Source: Flavobacteriales bacterium
GTDB taxonomy: Bacteria; Bacteroidota; Bacteroidia; Flavobacteriales_D; Sanyastnellaceae
Assembly (NCBI GenBank): GCA_019694805.1
Contig: JAIBBG010000001.1
Span: 1-64,000, forward strand
Length of the DNA: 64,000 nt
Reading direction: 5' to 3'
A program made the position numbers and the translations under genes. The number at the start of each line of letters is the position of its first letter. The stretch's first letter is position 1. Positions 1 to 8,944 of the stretch are shown here, one piece after another. Below the pieces are notes generated by a model. It saw only the letters and a program-made list of their open reading frames with translations, ran no database searches and was not told where the DNA came from.

Positions 1-2
1 GA

Positions 3-38
3 AAAAGCTATAGCAAGAAGATTGTGAAAGGCAGATAA
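3..38 (+). CDS. C-terminal end of a truncated gene, possibly a T9SS-sorted protein
   Basis: The only plus-strand frame that looks coding at the left edge reads about eleven residues, ending KSYSKKIVKGR, followed by TAA. A short aromatic/basic ending of the SKKIVK kind is typical of the last strand of T9SS type A sorting domains, so this may be the tail of a secreted protein whose gene lies outside the window. The fragment is too short to be sure; a second frame (ending IARRL) also runs in from the edge. Confidence 0.35.
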   Translation, partial: KSYSKKIVKGR

Positions 39-55
39 GCCAGAAAGGAGATTTA

Positions 56-222
56 AAATTTAAGATTTAAGATTCAATATTTAAGATTGGCACCAAGCAT
101 TAGGTGATCCAATAAGGTTTCTGCGCCTCACAATTCTCCATTCACAATTCCCCATTCCCCATTCACCATTCATAATTCATAATTCATAATTCATAATTCA
201 TAATTCATAATTCATAATTCAA
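56..222. repeat. Heptanucleotide tandem repeats (TTTAAGA-like, then CATAATT x7)
   Basis: Positions 56-90 hold loose repeats of TTTAAGA/TTCAATA. Positions 110-170 hold degenerate CCATTC-type units. Positions 171-219 hold seven perfect tandem copies of CATAATT. The array runs into the stop codon of the minus-strand helicase. The same heptamer recurs on the opposite strand at 14872-14906. Confidence 0.8.
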
Positions 223-1661
223 CTATACATTTTCTCCGCAAACCCCACCAGATATATCACTTCACTAGCGCGTGTCACTGCAGTATAAAACCAACGGCTC
301 AATTCGATGCCAGCCATTTCATCGGTGAGGTAACCTTGATCTACAAAAACACAAGGCCATTGTCCACCCTGAGCTTTGTGACAAGTGATGGCATATGCAA
401 ATTTTACCTGCAGTGCGTTGTAGTATGGATCGGCAAAAACCTTTTTCCTCAATGCCGCACGTTGCGTGATATCGGGATAGTCTTGAGCAATGAGGTTACC
501 GAGCTCGGCCATTTTTTCCTGAGACAATGAAGGATGATCGTCATTGATCGTATTGCACAACAAGATGGTTTCAAACTCCGGCTCTTCCGGATAATCTACC
601 AGCTTCACGATTGCTTTACAAAAGCGAAAATTTTCGCGGTCTTCATAACGCAGCACACGTTGGATCTGAATGGTATCGCCATTGGCAATAAAGCCCGCTT
701 CAGAGGTTTGTTGATTCAACCAGAAATAATTGTTTTTCAAAACCATCATCCGATCACCGGCACTGATTTCTTCTTCATGCCATAAGACTCTTGCCCGCAC
801 TTGCTGATTGAATAGGTTTGCGCGTTTGTTGCTCCGCGTGATGATGATCATATCATCTTTTCCATAGCGGCTATAAGCTTCTTCGAAATAGGATTGCAGG
901 TCATTGTCTACACGAATCACATCGTGGTAACCAGAGATCGTGAATTGTGGAAGTGTGGCATCACCACTGATGACCAGATTGCGCACAGCGGTGGCATTGG
1001 CAAGAATGCCAGAGCCGGCTTTTTGACGAATCACTTCCGTGAGATCAATGGCAGCAACATTCAACGAAAACTCCTTTTGTAAGATCTCGAGATTCAATGC
1101 CGGACTTTTCTCACTGCCGACAGGTGGTAATTGAGCGCCATCGCCGATGAGGACAAGAGAACAAGAGTCGTCGCTGTAGACATAGGAGATCAAATCTTCG
1201 AGCAGGTCGTTGAAACCCGTTGCTTCCGGATTACTGTTGCCACGACCGATCATCGAAGCCTCATCGACAAAAAACACCGTTTTGCGGTGGTGATTTTCCC
1301 GCAATTCGAAGAAACCGCGCCCAGCTCTATCCGCACGGCGAGCATAAATTTCACGGTGAATGGTCCAAGCTTTTCTTCCCGAATAATTACCCAAAACTTT
1401 AGCTGCACGACCGGTTGGTGCTAACAATAACACACCTATCCCCGACTCTTCCAATGTGCGCACCATTGCACTTACACAAGTGGTTTTACCTGTACCTGCA
1501 TAACCACGCACCAGAAGTCCACATCTTGGTTTATCGGAATAAATGAATCGTGAAAATGCATACAGTAATCGCTCTTGTCCGGGTGTAGGCTCAAAACCGA
1601 AGTTGACATGCAATTTCTGCATGAAACTCAAAAGACGTTGATCAGTAGTGACAGAGGACAT
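219..1661 (-). CDS. RecD-like ATP-dependent DNA helicase (superfamily 1B)
   Basis: Probable 5'-3' DNA helicase of the RecD2/Dda type, acting in DNA repair or recombination in the cytoplasm. The 480-residue product has a Walker A motif GYAGTGKTT near residues 53-61, a Walker B-like VFFVDEASM near residue 130, GDGAQLPPVG (motif III, about 175) and a C-terminal UvrD_C_2-type segment with YAITCHKAQGGQW and WFYTAVTRA, the motif V/VI signatures. It lacks the long N-terminal region of full RecD2, matching the short stand-alone form common in Bacteroidota. The divergent neighbour is DUF3822-rsmD. The stop codon overlaps a heptamer repeat array. Confidence 0.9.
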   Translation of the reverse strand: MSSVTTDQRLLSFMQKLHVNFGFEPTPGQERLLYAFSRFIYSDKPRCGLLVRGYAGTGKTTCVSAMVRTLEESGIGVLLLAPTGRAAKVLGNYSGRKAWTIHREIYARRADRAGRGFFELRENHHRKTVFFVDEASMIGRGNSNPEATGFNDLLEDLISYVYSDDSCSLVLIGDGAQLPPVGSEKSPALNLEILQKEFSLNVAAIDLTEVIRQKAGSGILANATAVRNLVISGDATLPQFTISGYHDVIRVDNDLQSYFEEAYSRYGKDDMIIITRSNKRANLFNQQVRARVLWHEEEISAGDRMMVLKNNYFWLNQQTSEAGFIANGDTIQIQRVLRYEDRENFRFCKAIVKLVDYPEEPEFETILLCNTINDDHPSLSQEKMAELGNLIAQDYPDITQRAALRKKVFADPYYNALQVKFAYAITCHKAQGGQWPCVFVDQGYLTDEMAGIELSRWFYTAVTRASEVIYLVGFAEKMYS

Positions 1662-1705
1662 TTGCTGTTGATGGGTAAAAGGTACGATAATACGTCATTG
1701 CTGTA

Positions 1706-1765
1706 CACTATTTAAGATTCAAAATTTAAGATTTAAAATTCAAAATTGAAGTTGAAGTTAAAGTT
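1706..1765. repeat. AT-rich heptamer-like repeat (TTTAAGATT / AAAATTC units)
   Basis: Loose tandem units such as TTTAAGATTCAAAATTTAAG, closely resembling 56-90. It lies in the divergent intergenic region between the helicase gene and the DUF3822 gene. Confidence 0.6.
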
Positions 1766-1908
1766 TGGCGGATGGTAGATCGTTCGGGCAATAAAAGCAA
1801 GAACTTGCGAAATATGTGGACATAAATAATTCATGCGCCAACCATCGTTTGCCTTACTTGTGGATCCTCTTCGCTATGCGAGGAGGAACAACAACCCGGA
1901 AACATCCT

Positions 1909-1916
1909 TAGTTTCG
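1909..1916 (+). promoter_or_regulatory. Putative -7 element TAGTTTCG for DUF3822-rsmD
   Basis: TAGTTTCG matches the Bacteroidota -7 consensus TAnnTTTG except for C at position seven and lies 13 nt before the DUF3822 start codon. No clear -33 TTG was assigned. Inference from the motif only. Confidence 0.4.
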
Positions 1917-1929
1917 CGGCTCGAACAGC

Positions 1930-2745
1930 ATGAGTGCATTTAGTCCAGAAACAGCGGCCCAGGCCTTGATCCCGAAAGAGCTACTCGGGCAGGCTTCATC
2001 ATTGCATTTTTCGTTGCATTTGGCAGCGGATGGAACAGAGGCTGCATTATCGGAAGCCGCAGGAGGTGAATTGCATTGGTCGCACCGATACCACATCGAA
2101 GCTGGAAGTCAGACAGACTTGACCACCACTTTGCGAGATCGCAATTGGAATGAGAAGATTTTTCGCAGGTGCACTGTTAGTTACGATGCCGAGGTCTTCA
2201 CACTGGTGCCATCCGGGTTTTTCTCAGCAGACAAAGCTGCATCACTGTTATCCTTCAGTACCGGCAAAACCTGCACACGGGTGAAGTACGCCGAGATGCC
2301 CGAATGGGATGCTGTACTCATCTGGGAAGAACCTGCGGAAGTCGGTGCTATACCTGCCCTATTTCCCAATGCGCGGTTGTTGCCATCGGCATATTTGGTG
2401 ATGAAGCATTGCAATACGGTGATTGACCGAAATTCGAACACCATCGCCATGATGAGATCAGGACATTTGTTGAATCTCTTTGTATTTCGCCAAGGCTTGC
2501 CAGTGATGTTGAATGCGCATCATGTGCATGATGATGAAGACATACTTTATTACGCCTCCCATGCTGCGATGACGCTGGGAATAGATTTCGAAAATTGTCA
2601 GCTCCACCTATACGATCATCAGGACGATGTTTCTCTGTTGAATTTGCTCAAGCATTACAACCGCCATGTAAACATCATGTTCCATGAAGAGCGCACAGAT
2701 GTTGCGACAGGATTCATTTCACATTTGCATGTCCTATGCGCATAA
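1930..2745 (+). CDS. DUF3822 family protein
   Basis: A 271-residue protein of unknown biochemical function. It fits DUF3822, a Bacteroidota-specific family with an actin-like/ASKHA-type fold prediction that is regularly encoded just upstream of rsmD. The C-terminal half carries the typical pattern of alternating strands (NTIAMMRSGHLLNLFVFRQG near residue 175, then LHLYDHQDD near 230). Its last ten bases overlap the start of rsmD, so the two are translated together. No signal peptide or membrane segment is visible, so it is probably cytoplasmic. The family call rests on context plus overall appearance. Confidence 0.75.
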   Translation: MSAFSPETAAQALIPKELLGQASSLHFSLHLAADGTEAALSEAAGGELHWSHRYHIEAGSQTDLTTTLRDRNWNEKIFRRCTVSYDAEVFTLVPSGFFSADKAASLLSFSTGKTCTRVKYAEMPEWDAVLIWEEPAEVGAIPALFPNARLLPSAYLVMKHCNTVIDRNSNTIAMMRSGHLLNLFVFRQGLPVMLNAHHVHDDEDILYYASHAAMTLGIDFENCQLHLYDHQDDVSLLNLLKHYNRHVNIMFHEERTDVATGFISHLHVLCA

Positions 2746-3290
2746 TTTCCGGCAGGTACAAAGGCAGAAGTCTGGTTGTTCCCAAAAACTTTGCAGGTCG
2801 ACCCACCACAGATTTTGCGCGTGAAGGTCTCTTCAATGTCTTGAATCACCTCATTGATTTTTCTGGGATACGTGTCCTCGACATGTTTGCCGGAACGGGA
2901 GCATTTGGTATCGAGTGTTTGTCGCGCGGTGCAGAAGGAGCAAAGTTTATTGAGATGTCGGGCTTGCATGCTAAATTCATTGCTGACAATATTCGTCAAT
3001 TTGACTTGAAGCAAGCTCAAGTAGTGAAAGGGGATGTCTTCCGGGTGATAACCACGTTACGTGAAAAGTACGATCTCATATTTGCCGATCCGCCCTATGA
3101 TCTGAATGGTTTGAATTCATTACCTGAACTTGTATTTCAATCAGAGTTGCTTCTAGAAAATGGGATTTTTGTTCTTGAACATGGTAGAGAATACGATTTC
3201 AGTGAACACCGTTTTTTCCTCCAACACAGAAAATACAGCAATGTGCACTTCAGTTTCTTTTCTGCTGAAGTGAGCGATGAGGAGGAATGA
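2736..3290 (+). CDS. rsmD: 16S rRNA (guanine(966)-N(2))-methyltransferase RsmD
   Basis: Methylates N2 of G966 in 16S rRNA on the 30S subunit, using S-adenosylmethionine. The 184-residue length is normal for RsmD. It begins MRIISGRYKGR, the usual family start, followed by RPTTDFAREGLFNVL, the SAM-binding LDMFAGTGAFGIE near residue 48, and the catalytic motif IV FADPPYD near residue 117. It overlaps the DUF3822 gene by ten bases. In many bacteria the next gene is coaD; here coaD is displaced by more than 5.6 kb (next copy at 8945), marking the intervening DNA as an insertion or expansion. Confidence 0.95.
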   Translation: MRIISGRYKGRSLVVPKNFAGRPTTDFAREGLFNVLNHLIDFSGIRVLDMFAGTGAFGIECLSRGAEGAKFIEMSGLHAKFIADNIRQFDLKQAQVVKGDVFRVITTLREKYDLIFADPPYDLNGLNSLPELVFQSELLLENGIFVLEHGREYDFSEHRFFLQHRKYSNVHFSFFSAEVSDEEE

Positions 3291-3459
3291 GTAAGAATAG
3301 TTGGCTTTTTTTGATGGTGTTTCCGTTGGCATTAGACATGACTAAATAGATAAGTTGTCAATTATCAAGGGTTAATCAACCCAATAACATTGGGCTATCA
3401 AACGCTTGTTTGGTTTATGTGTTCCCCATTTATTTGATCTATCCTAAACTATTACAATC

Positions 3460-4602
3460 ATGAAACACATTCAACTATTCCTTTTAATCGGCTGTCTATT
3501 CATTTTAAATCTGAATCAATTGTTCTCGCAGACAACTACGGATTGGAAAATCAGTGGCAACAGCGTATCCGGCGATTCTAAACTTGGAACTAATAACGCA
3601 TACGATCTCATATTCGAAACATATAACGTTGAAAGAATGAGGTTGACTAGCGATGGTAAACTTGGAATAGGGATAGGAAATCCTCAAGCGGCACTTCACA
3701 TTATGGGCGATTTCAAACTAAATGGCACCATGAACATGTACACTTGGTATGATCCAAATGTCACAGGCCCACGTATTGTATTGACAGATCCCAATGGTAA
3801 TTTCGAAATTGCATCGCCAGGTAATTTGTACGAAATGCTTCATGCTAGTGATTGCTTCACCAATGAAAGCCAGCAATCTTTATCCGTTTGGGCGAATGGA
3901 AGTTCAAATGGACTCAACACACTATACACAGGAGCCAATTGTCCAACTTTAGTTGGCATTGGAACAGCAGATCCCATTTATGATCTACACGTGAACGGGA
4001 TAAGTTATTCAACACAAATGGTAGCAGGTGAACATGTATCAATACTATCCAATAGTTCTTCGTTGATGACTACCGATGCTTTCTTGATAGAAGATGAGTC
4101 CAATACAGATAATCCGATACTTCAGATCAACAACAAAGGGACATTTAAGTTGAATTACTTCGGAGAAGGCAATCCCTTTACAATCAAATCTGGCAATACA
4201 ACTGAAGATCTCTTTAGGATAAATTCCAACGGAAGCATGGATATGTTCTATACTGGGCCAACAGATGGATCTTTGATATTCAATGTTCATAGCATAGCAG
4301 AAAACGAAGGCATTTTTGCGATTACCAGTGACGGCAAAGTTTGGTGTCAGGGTTTGGAAGTCATGCATGCACCATTTTGGGGAGACTATGTATTTGAAAA
4401 GACATATCAACTGAAACCACTTAAAGAGGTTGAGCAATATGTGGTTGCCAATAAACACTTGCCAGATTTTCCATCAGCAGAAGAGTTAGAAGCCAATGGT
4501 GTTGACGTATATGAGATGTTGCGCTTGCTTACAGTGAAAGTAGAAGAGCTCACACTCTACACCATCGAATTGGAAAAACGTATTGAACAAGGTAACAAAT
4601 AA
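3460..4602 (+). CDS. Secreted tail-fibre-like surface protein, function unknown
   Basis: A 380-residue exported protein. Residues 1-24 form a signal peptide ending LFSQ. The middle is rich in short strand repeats of the LGIGIGNPQAALHIMG kind, found in trimeric tail-fibre/autotransporter-like stalks of Bacteroidota. The C-terminus (VFEKTYQLKPLKEVEQYV, NKHLPDFPSAEEL, then a short helix with leucine/valine heptads to residue 380) matches the end common to tail-fiber-domain proteins in this phylum, usually an intramolecular chaperone or trimerisation region. No catalytic Ser-Lys of a peptidase S74 domain could be assigned. It is the first gene of the AT-richer island after rsmD; the next gene begins one base after its stop. 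Confidence 0.7.
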   Translation: MKHIQLFLLIGCLFILNLNQLFSQTTTDWKISGNSVSGDSKLGTNNAYDLIFETYNVERMRLTSDGKLGIGIGNPQAALHIMGDFKLNGTMNMYTWYDPNVTGPRIVLTDPNGNFEIASPGNLYEMLHASDCFTNESQQSLSVWANGSSNGLNTLYTGANCPTLVGIGTADPIYDLHVNGISYSTQMVAGEHVSILSNSSSLMTTDAFLIEDESNTDNPILQINNKGTFKLNYFGEGNPFTIKSGNTTEDLFRINSNGSMDMFYTGPTDGSLIFNVHSIAENEGIFAITSDGKVWCQGLEVMHAPFWGDYVFEKTYQLKPLKEVEQYVVANKHLPDFPSAEELEANGVDVYEMLRLLTVKVEELTLYTIELEKRIEQGNK

Positions 4603-4603
4603 G

Positions 4604-7600
4604 ATGAACGCCATGAAAAAGCAATACCTTATTTCAATATTGGCCCTTTGTGCGTTCATATTGATTTCAAAAACCATACTGGCCCAAATGCCGCTTCCAT
4701 GTGTAGAATACACCAATGACAATGTAACAACACTATATGGTTTTCATGGGAGTAAGTCGGTAGGGTGCATGGAGATCAATATGGAAGAAACCCCCATCCA
4801 TATGAATGATGATGATGTGAGGGATTATCAAGTGCAGAATGCATCCATTAAAGCCGGTTATTCGTATGTACCTTCGGGGGACAATGGTCGTTTTAGTATC
4901 ACCCTTGGGGAGCGGGAAGAAATGGAAGGCGCATGGTTCGAGCCCATCAATTATTTTCCACAACTCTATGAAAAAATCGAATGGGGCCTAAAACTCCCCG
5001 CTGAAGTTGAACAAGCGATAGACAATTGGATCAGCAATGATCAATATGGAACGGAACATTATCCGACATTGAATCCATTTGATCCGGAGCAGATAGATGC
5101 GTACGCAACAATAGATTATTACCAAGATGGTAATTGGATACAAGAAACGATTTATGGATTCTTCTTTAAGGATTATGAGTGGATTTATGAATATGATGAG
5201 GTGCATTCACATAATCCGAACAATTTGCCGGATATGAATGATCCAGATAATTGGTTCCGCCAGGAATTACCAACTGAATACAGATTTCGGTTTCGATGGG
5301 CGGCCATCGCGGAATCCGAACATATCGTTTCACTTCATCTAAATGTTCCGAGCATGGGAGCATGGGAACTTTCACCATTTTCATTTCAATCGTTTTGGGG
5401 TGATCCAAAAAAAAGCTTCATAACTAAGACCTTCAACAATCGGTACTTTGCGACTTCAGATGGAGAAGTTTTTTTTCCTGTGGGCCAAAACCTATTCCCC
5501 CAAGACTGTCAATGTCTGAGAGAATTTCATCCAGATCGAATTGTAATCTTTGACAACCCCAATTGTGAAGAATGTTATCCTATGGGAGGTAACGACCCAT
5601 GTTGCGGCTTAGATGAATTTCCGAATGCCGAAGGACCTCCTTATGATTGGCGCGGATCATTTTGGAGACAGGAACGAACAACAATTGAATTGAGTACCGA
5701 ACATATTGCATCATATCTCAGGCAACAACTTCTATTGGAACAATTGGCCTCATCAGGAGCAAATAGCTACCGAACTATATTAACACCGATTTCATATGAT
5801 TTTGAATTCGAAAAACTCAATAATTACTATGATAGACAATTTATGGCCTGGGAATTAGATGAGTTAATACAAAAAACTCATGCACTTGGTCTGCGTGTAG
5901 AATTGAATATGATGTTGCACGGCCGAATCACGCATGGAGATAGAAATAGATGGGATTGGACAGATTTTGATAATCCTACTAGCCTGGATCCAATTATGAC
6001 AGGTTACTGTTATTATACGGAAAGAGCACTGACAAATTGTGACTCTGAGCCTGCCTCCTTTTTTAGAGAAACAGAGGCTAAGAAATTCTATAAACGCAAG
6101 TTGAGGTATTTTATAGCAAGATATGGTTATTCTCCTAACATTTTCCTCATTGATCTCATCAGCGAAATAAACAAAGTGGGACAACGAGATAGTGGATCAG
6201 AGTTTTTCTCACATCTTTTAGACGAGCCCGAAACATATGATGATTCCTACGAAGTCAGAAAGAACGTAGGTGATTGGCAGATAGAAATGGCAGAGTATAT
6301 AAAGAATCAGCTCGGACATAGCCGACATTTGATTGCTGCAGATTATGCAGGACAAGCAATGTGGACACCATATCAATCCTGGGATGGTTTACCAGGATTA
6401 TCACTTATTGAATCAACAATTGCATGCGAACACGAGTTATTCGATAAAGCATGGAGCGATGAAAGCATCGATGTCATGGCATATAGTAACTATCGGGTAG
6501 ATCTAGACACGTATCAACAATTGTGCGATCTAGAACATCGAGATTGTCAATGGAATGCGACGCATTGTAGTCCGAACAACGCTGAATATCCCGGATCTGC
6601 TCCATTCGAGTTGGTAAATAAACCTCTACATCATGCTGAAACGGGCGGATATCATTTTATGGATATTGACGACACATACTTCGAAAAAAATCTATGGGTG
6701 AATGGATTTTCTGGAAATGCAAGCTCAGGCTTTGAATGGGGGAAAGAATGGTATTCTGAGAGATGGCAAATTTTTGGCAGGGTTAAGGGTTTCTTCGAGA
6801 ATTATGTATTTTCTGATCCAGATACCAGAAATTTTGTAAACTGGCAGCCAAGGTATTCGATGTCGAACGAAGGCGAAAATGGATCAAATGTCACACATTG
6901 GTCAGAAGCTGTTTACCAATTCAACACCTCGCCGGATAATGAAAGCTGTATCGGCATTCTCATGAATAGAACCTGGAACTTGATTACCACATTTCCTGAG
7001 AATACACCTTTGGGTGGCAGTATGGAAGAAGGTGAGGTGTTGGAGTATTTCACACTGGTCAACAGTTTTGCTCCAATTGCATTTCCGTTTGTTGAAGTCA
7101 GCTACGAATTCGACGACGCGCCGACAATTGATGGCATGGGAATCAATAACAATTATGTCATTCTCTATATTGACCCTTCTGATTTCAGTTTGATCGGTTT
7201 GGGACTTGATAATTCTGGTGCATTTGGCAGGATCAAGTTGAAAGATTTTCCAACGCTTACATATGATAGGCCTTACGTTCTGTTTCAAATATTCAAAGTG
7301 AATCAAATCCTGTCTAATAATATACATGAAGAATACAAGTCTTTAATACAAAGTTTGGCAATGGAGGATACAGAGGATATTGTAAGTATTGAGCCAGATC
7401 TAAATAGATTGTCTATTTCTATTGCGCCCAACCCTGTGCATGACAACTTATATGTTAATTGTCCAAGTCCAATAGAATACGTCGAAATTCGCAATACTTT
7501 TGGGCAAATTGTGCTAACCACAAACAATATTCAACAAGAAATTTTCCTCAAAAATTTATCCGCTGGTGTTTATTTTTTGAAAGTCCAGTTGGTAAACCAC

Positions 7601-7633
7601 ACGGCTAAAATTTTTCAGATTATAAAACAATGA
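4604..7633 (+). CDS. Large T9SS-exported protein with cellulase-like (clan GH-A type) barrel
   Basis: Predicted cell-surface or released glycosidase-like protein of about 1009 residues. The frame is open from a TTG at 4583, but ATG 4604 (or 4613, MKKQYL) directly before the signal peptide is a better start. A beta-rich N-terminal part is followed near residue 290 by VFFPVGQNLFP, the entry motif of DUF4038/GH5-like barrels. Then come WELDELIQKTHALGLRVEL (about 425), RYGYSPNIFLIDLISEIN (about 510) with the glutamate of the acid/base strand, and HHAETGGYH (about 675) as possible nucleophile strand. The last 75 residues (IAPNPVHDNLYV to IFQIIKQ) are a T9SS type A sorting domain. The stretch LKDFPTLTYDRPYVLFQI near residue 875 recurs in the chimeric gene at 9402. 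The next gene overlaps its stop codon. Substrate unknown. Confidence 0.75.
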   Translation: MNAMKKQYLISILALCAFILISKTILAQMPLPCVEYTNDNVTTLYGFHGSKSVGCMEINMEETPIHMNDDDVRDYQVQNASIKAGYSYVPSGDNGRFSITLGEREEMEGAWFEPINYFPQLYEKIEWGLKLPAEVEQAIDNWISNDQYGTEHYPTLNPFDPEQIDAYATIDYYQDGNWIQETIYGFFFKDYEWIYEYDEVHSHNPNNLPDMNDPDNWFRQELPTEYRFRFRWAAIAESEHIVSLHLNVPSMGAWELSPFSFQSFWGDPKKSFITKTFNNRYFATSDGEVFFPVGQNLFPQDCQCLREFHPDRIVIFDNPNCEECYPMGGNDPCCGLDEFPNAEGPPYDWRGSFWRQERTTIELSTEHIASYLRQQLLLEQLASSGANSYRTILTPISYDFEFEKLNNYYDRQFMAWELDELIQKTHALGLRVELNMMLHGRITHGDRNRWDWTDFDNPTSLDPIMTGYCYYTERALTNCDSEPASFFRETEAKKFYKRKLRYFIARYGYSPNIFLIDLISEINKVGQRDSGSEFFSHLLDEPETYDDSYEVRKNVGDWQIEMAEYIKNQLGHSRHLIAADYAGQAMWTPYQSWDGLPGLSLIESTIACEHELFDKAWSDESIDVMAYSNYRVDLDTYQQLCDLEHRDCQWNATHCSPNNAEYPGSAPFELVNKPLHHAETGGYHFMDIDDTYFEKNLWVNGFSGNASSGFEWGKEWYSERWQIFGRVKGFFENYVFSDPDTRNFVNWQPRYSMSNEGENGSNVTHWSEAVYQFNTSPDNESCIGILMNRTWNLITTFPENTPLGGSMEEGEVLEYFTLVNSFAPIAFPFVEVSYEFDDAPTIDGMGINNNYVILYIDPSDFSLIGLGLDNSGAFGRIKLKDFPTLTYDRPYVLFQIFKVNQILSNNIHEEYKSLIQSLAMEDTEDIVSIEPDLNRLSISIAPNPVHDNLYVNCPSPIEYVEIRNTFGQIVLTTNNIQQEIFLKNLSAGVYFLKVQLVNHTAKIFQIIKQ

Positions 7634-8094
7634 AAATTGGTAGAACATTATTAATTTGCTTGTCATTTGCTATTTTTTTTTGCCGATGCGATTATCCTGA
7701 TAATTGGCAAGATGATGATACAAATTGGTATTTTACATGGGTGAAGACTATTTATTATGACTCAGAAGCGGATTCCACGATAATTATTGAACCAACAGAT
7801 TGGAGTGAAACCTATCATTTCACCTTGAAATTTCAGAATAACGATCGCTATGCACGATTTTATAAAGGTGATGAATTACTCCTCGAGAGCGAATTCAAGG
7901 ACACCCATATACTTTATGAACATGAGATGATTTGCGACGAATATGATTTTTGTTATGATTTCGAAGATAAGTTTACTATTTGCACTGCGGATGGTGACAG
8001 TAACGGAATAAGATTAATGGGTTTGCCTTGGATAGACGGTAAATTCTATCTAGAGTGTAAAACGTACAGTTATTTCAGAGTTGAAGTCAATTGA
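7630..8094 (+). CDS. Small lipoprotein, family copy 1 (four-cysteine type)
   Basis: Unrecognised 154-residue lipoprotein. A short hydrophobic leader ends IFFCRC, with a cysteine suitable for lipidation near residue 18. The mature part is beta-rich with IYYDSEADSTIIIEPTDWSETYHF, a cysteine pattern C-x5-C-x9-C plus a fourth cysteine about 24 residues later, and a late LPWIDGKF motif. The gene at 10208 has the same length, the same cysteine spacing and the same motifs (PTSFEETY, FPYLDGDF) but is otherwise strongly diverged. The ATG overlaps the stop of the T9SS protein (ATGA), and the barrel gene follows 3 bp later, so the three form one unit. Probably outer-membrane anchored; function unknown. 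Confidence 0.7.
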   Translation: MKIGRTLLICLSFAIFFCRCDYPDNWQDDDTNWYFTWVKTIYYDSEADSTIIIEPTDWSETYHFTLKFQNNDRYARFYKGDELLLESEFKDTHILYEHEMICDEYDFCYDFEDKFTICTADGDSNGIRLMGLPWIDGKFYLECKTYSYFRVEVN

Positions 8095-8097
8095 TCC

Positions 8098-8739
8098 ATG
8101 ATAAAACATGAAAGTACCATGTGGATAAAGAAATCATCATGTATGCTTATTCAATTTCAGTGTAAGTTCATCCTTTGCTTGATTTTGTTGGCTGGATCTT
8201 TTTCTGACAAGATGAATGCCCAATTGATAAGCGCCCACTTGCGTTTTTCCAACATGATCACAACTGAACAAAGCACTTACCACACCAAATATGGAATGGG
8301 TGGTGGTGGCGGTTTGCGTGTCAAACCTCTTACGTGGTGTTATATCCAAGGTGGTGTAGCTTATCACAAAATGTACAGCGATGATGCAAGACTGGATCAA
8401 ATGCGCATCATCACATGGGATTGGCAATTGGGTTTCATCCCCTACCAGAAAATTCCCATTCATCTTACTATTGGCACATTGCAACACAGATACCGATTTA
8501 CTACAAACCCCATAGAAGATTTTGGATTGATTTTTCTCCCCGGACTTGACATGACAAGACGATGGGATGGTTGGAATATTGGTATTGCCTATCCCATCAA
8601 AAAATGGTTGGAAGTTGGTCTGTCTTATGAGAAAGAACCGTTCTTTCTCTTTCACCATCCCATGACTGCAGATTATTTGAAGATCGCGGTGGGGGTGAAT
8701 TCTGGCTGCTTCTCTCAAGAAAACAGCAAAGATCATTAG
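8098..8739 (+). CDS. Small outer-membrane beta-barrel protein, family copy 1
   Basis: Unrecognised 213-residue exported protein. An N-terminal hydrophobic segment (FILCLILLAGSF) ends near MNAQ at about residue 42. The rest alternates short strands in the manner of an 8-stranded PorT/OmpW-like barrel: GLRVKPLTWCYIQGGVAYH, TWDWQLGFIPYQKIPIH, GTLQHRYRF, WDGWNIGIAYPIKKWLEV, LKIAVGVNS. The copy at 10725 shares these blocks. ATG codons at 8119 and 8143 are possible later starts. The 3' 147 bp belong to a direct repeat whose second copy at 12531 is only a fragment. Role unknown; always paired with a small lipoprotein here. Confidence 0.65.
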   Translation: MIKHESTMWIKKSSCMLIQFQCKFILCLILLAGSFSDKMNAQLISAHLRFSNMITTEQSTYHTKYGMGGGGGLRVKPLTWCYIQGGVAYHKMYSDDARLDQMRIITWDWQLGFIPYQKIPIHLTIGTLQHRYRFTTNPIEDFGLIFLPGLDMTRRWDGWNIGIAYPIKKWLEVGLSYEKEPFFLFHHPMTADYLKIAVGVNSGCFSQENSKDH

Positions 8740-8932
8740 GATAAATGGAATATCATGTAGCCATGACACGGTTGCTACTTTTGATCGACGGCCCGTAGAC
8801 AAAGAGTTGATTCCAAAAAAAATCCATGTTGCATTCTTCCATTGGCATTTGATGATCGAAAAAACCAATAGATGCATGTTACCCGTCATGCGGATATTGC
8901 ACCAACTTGATGCATAGTACGATCACTGGTTA

Positions 8933-8940
8933 TATGTTTG
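8933..8940 (+). promoter_or_regulatory. Putative promoter of coaD copy 1: TATGTTTG with upstream TTG
   Basis: TATGTTTG fits TAnnTTTG exactly; a TTG at 8907-8909 lies 23 bp upstream, the far end of the usual spacing. The coaD ATG follows only 4 nt later, which would give a leaderless or nearly leaderless mRNA. The same motif is kept in copy 2. Confidence 0.5.
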
Positions 8941-8944
8941 TGAC

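Noticed and set aside
1131-1424. Plus-strand frames of 60-97 residues inside the helicase gene
   Set aside because: Shadow frames of a helicase with clear motifs on the other strand.
3360-3400. Small palindromes GGGTTAATCAACCC and CCAATAACATTGG after rsmD
   Set aside because: Short stems without a following T run; could be operator-like or chance, not enough to call.
8137-8889. 250-residue minus-strand open frame across barrel gene 1
   Set aside because: It is antisense to a better-supported exported protein with clear signal peptide and paralogues, and its own translation has no family features.
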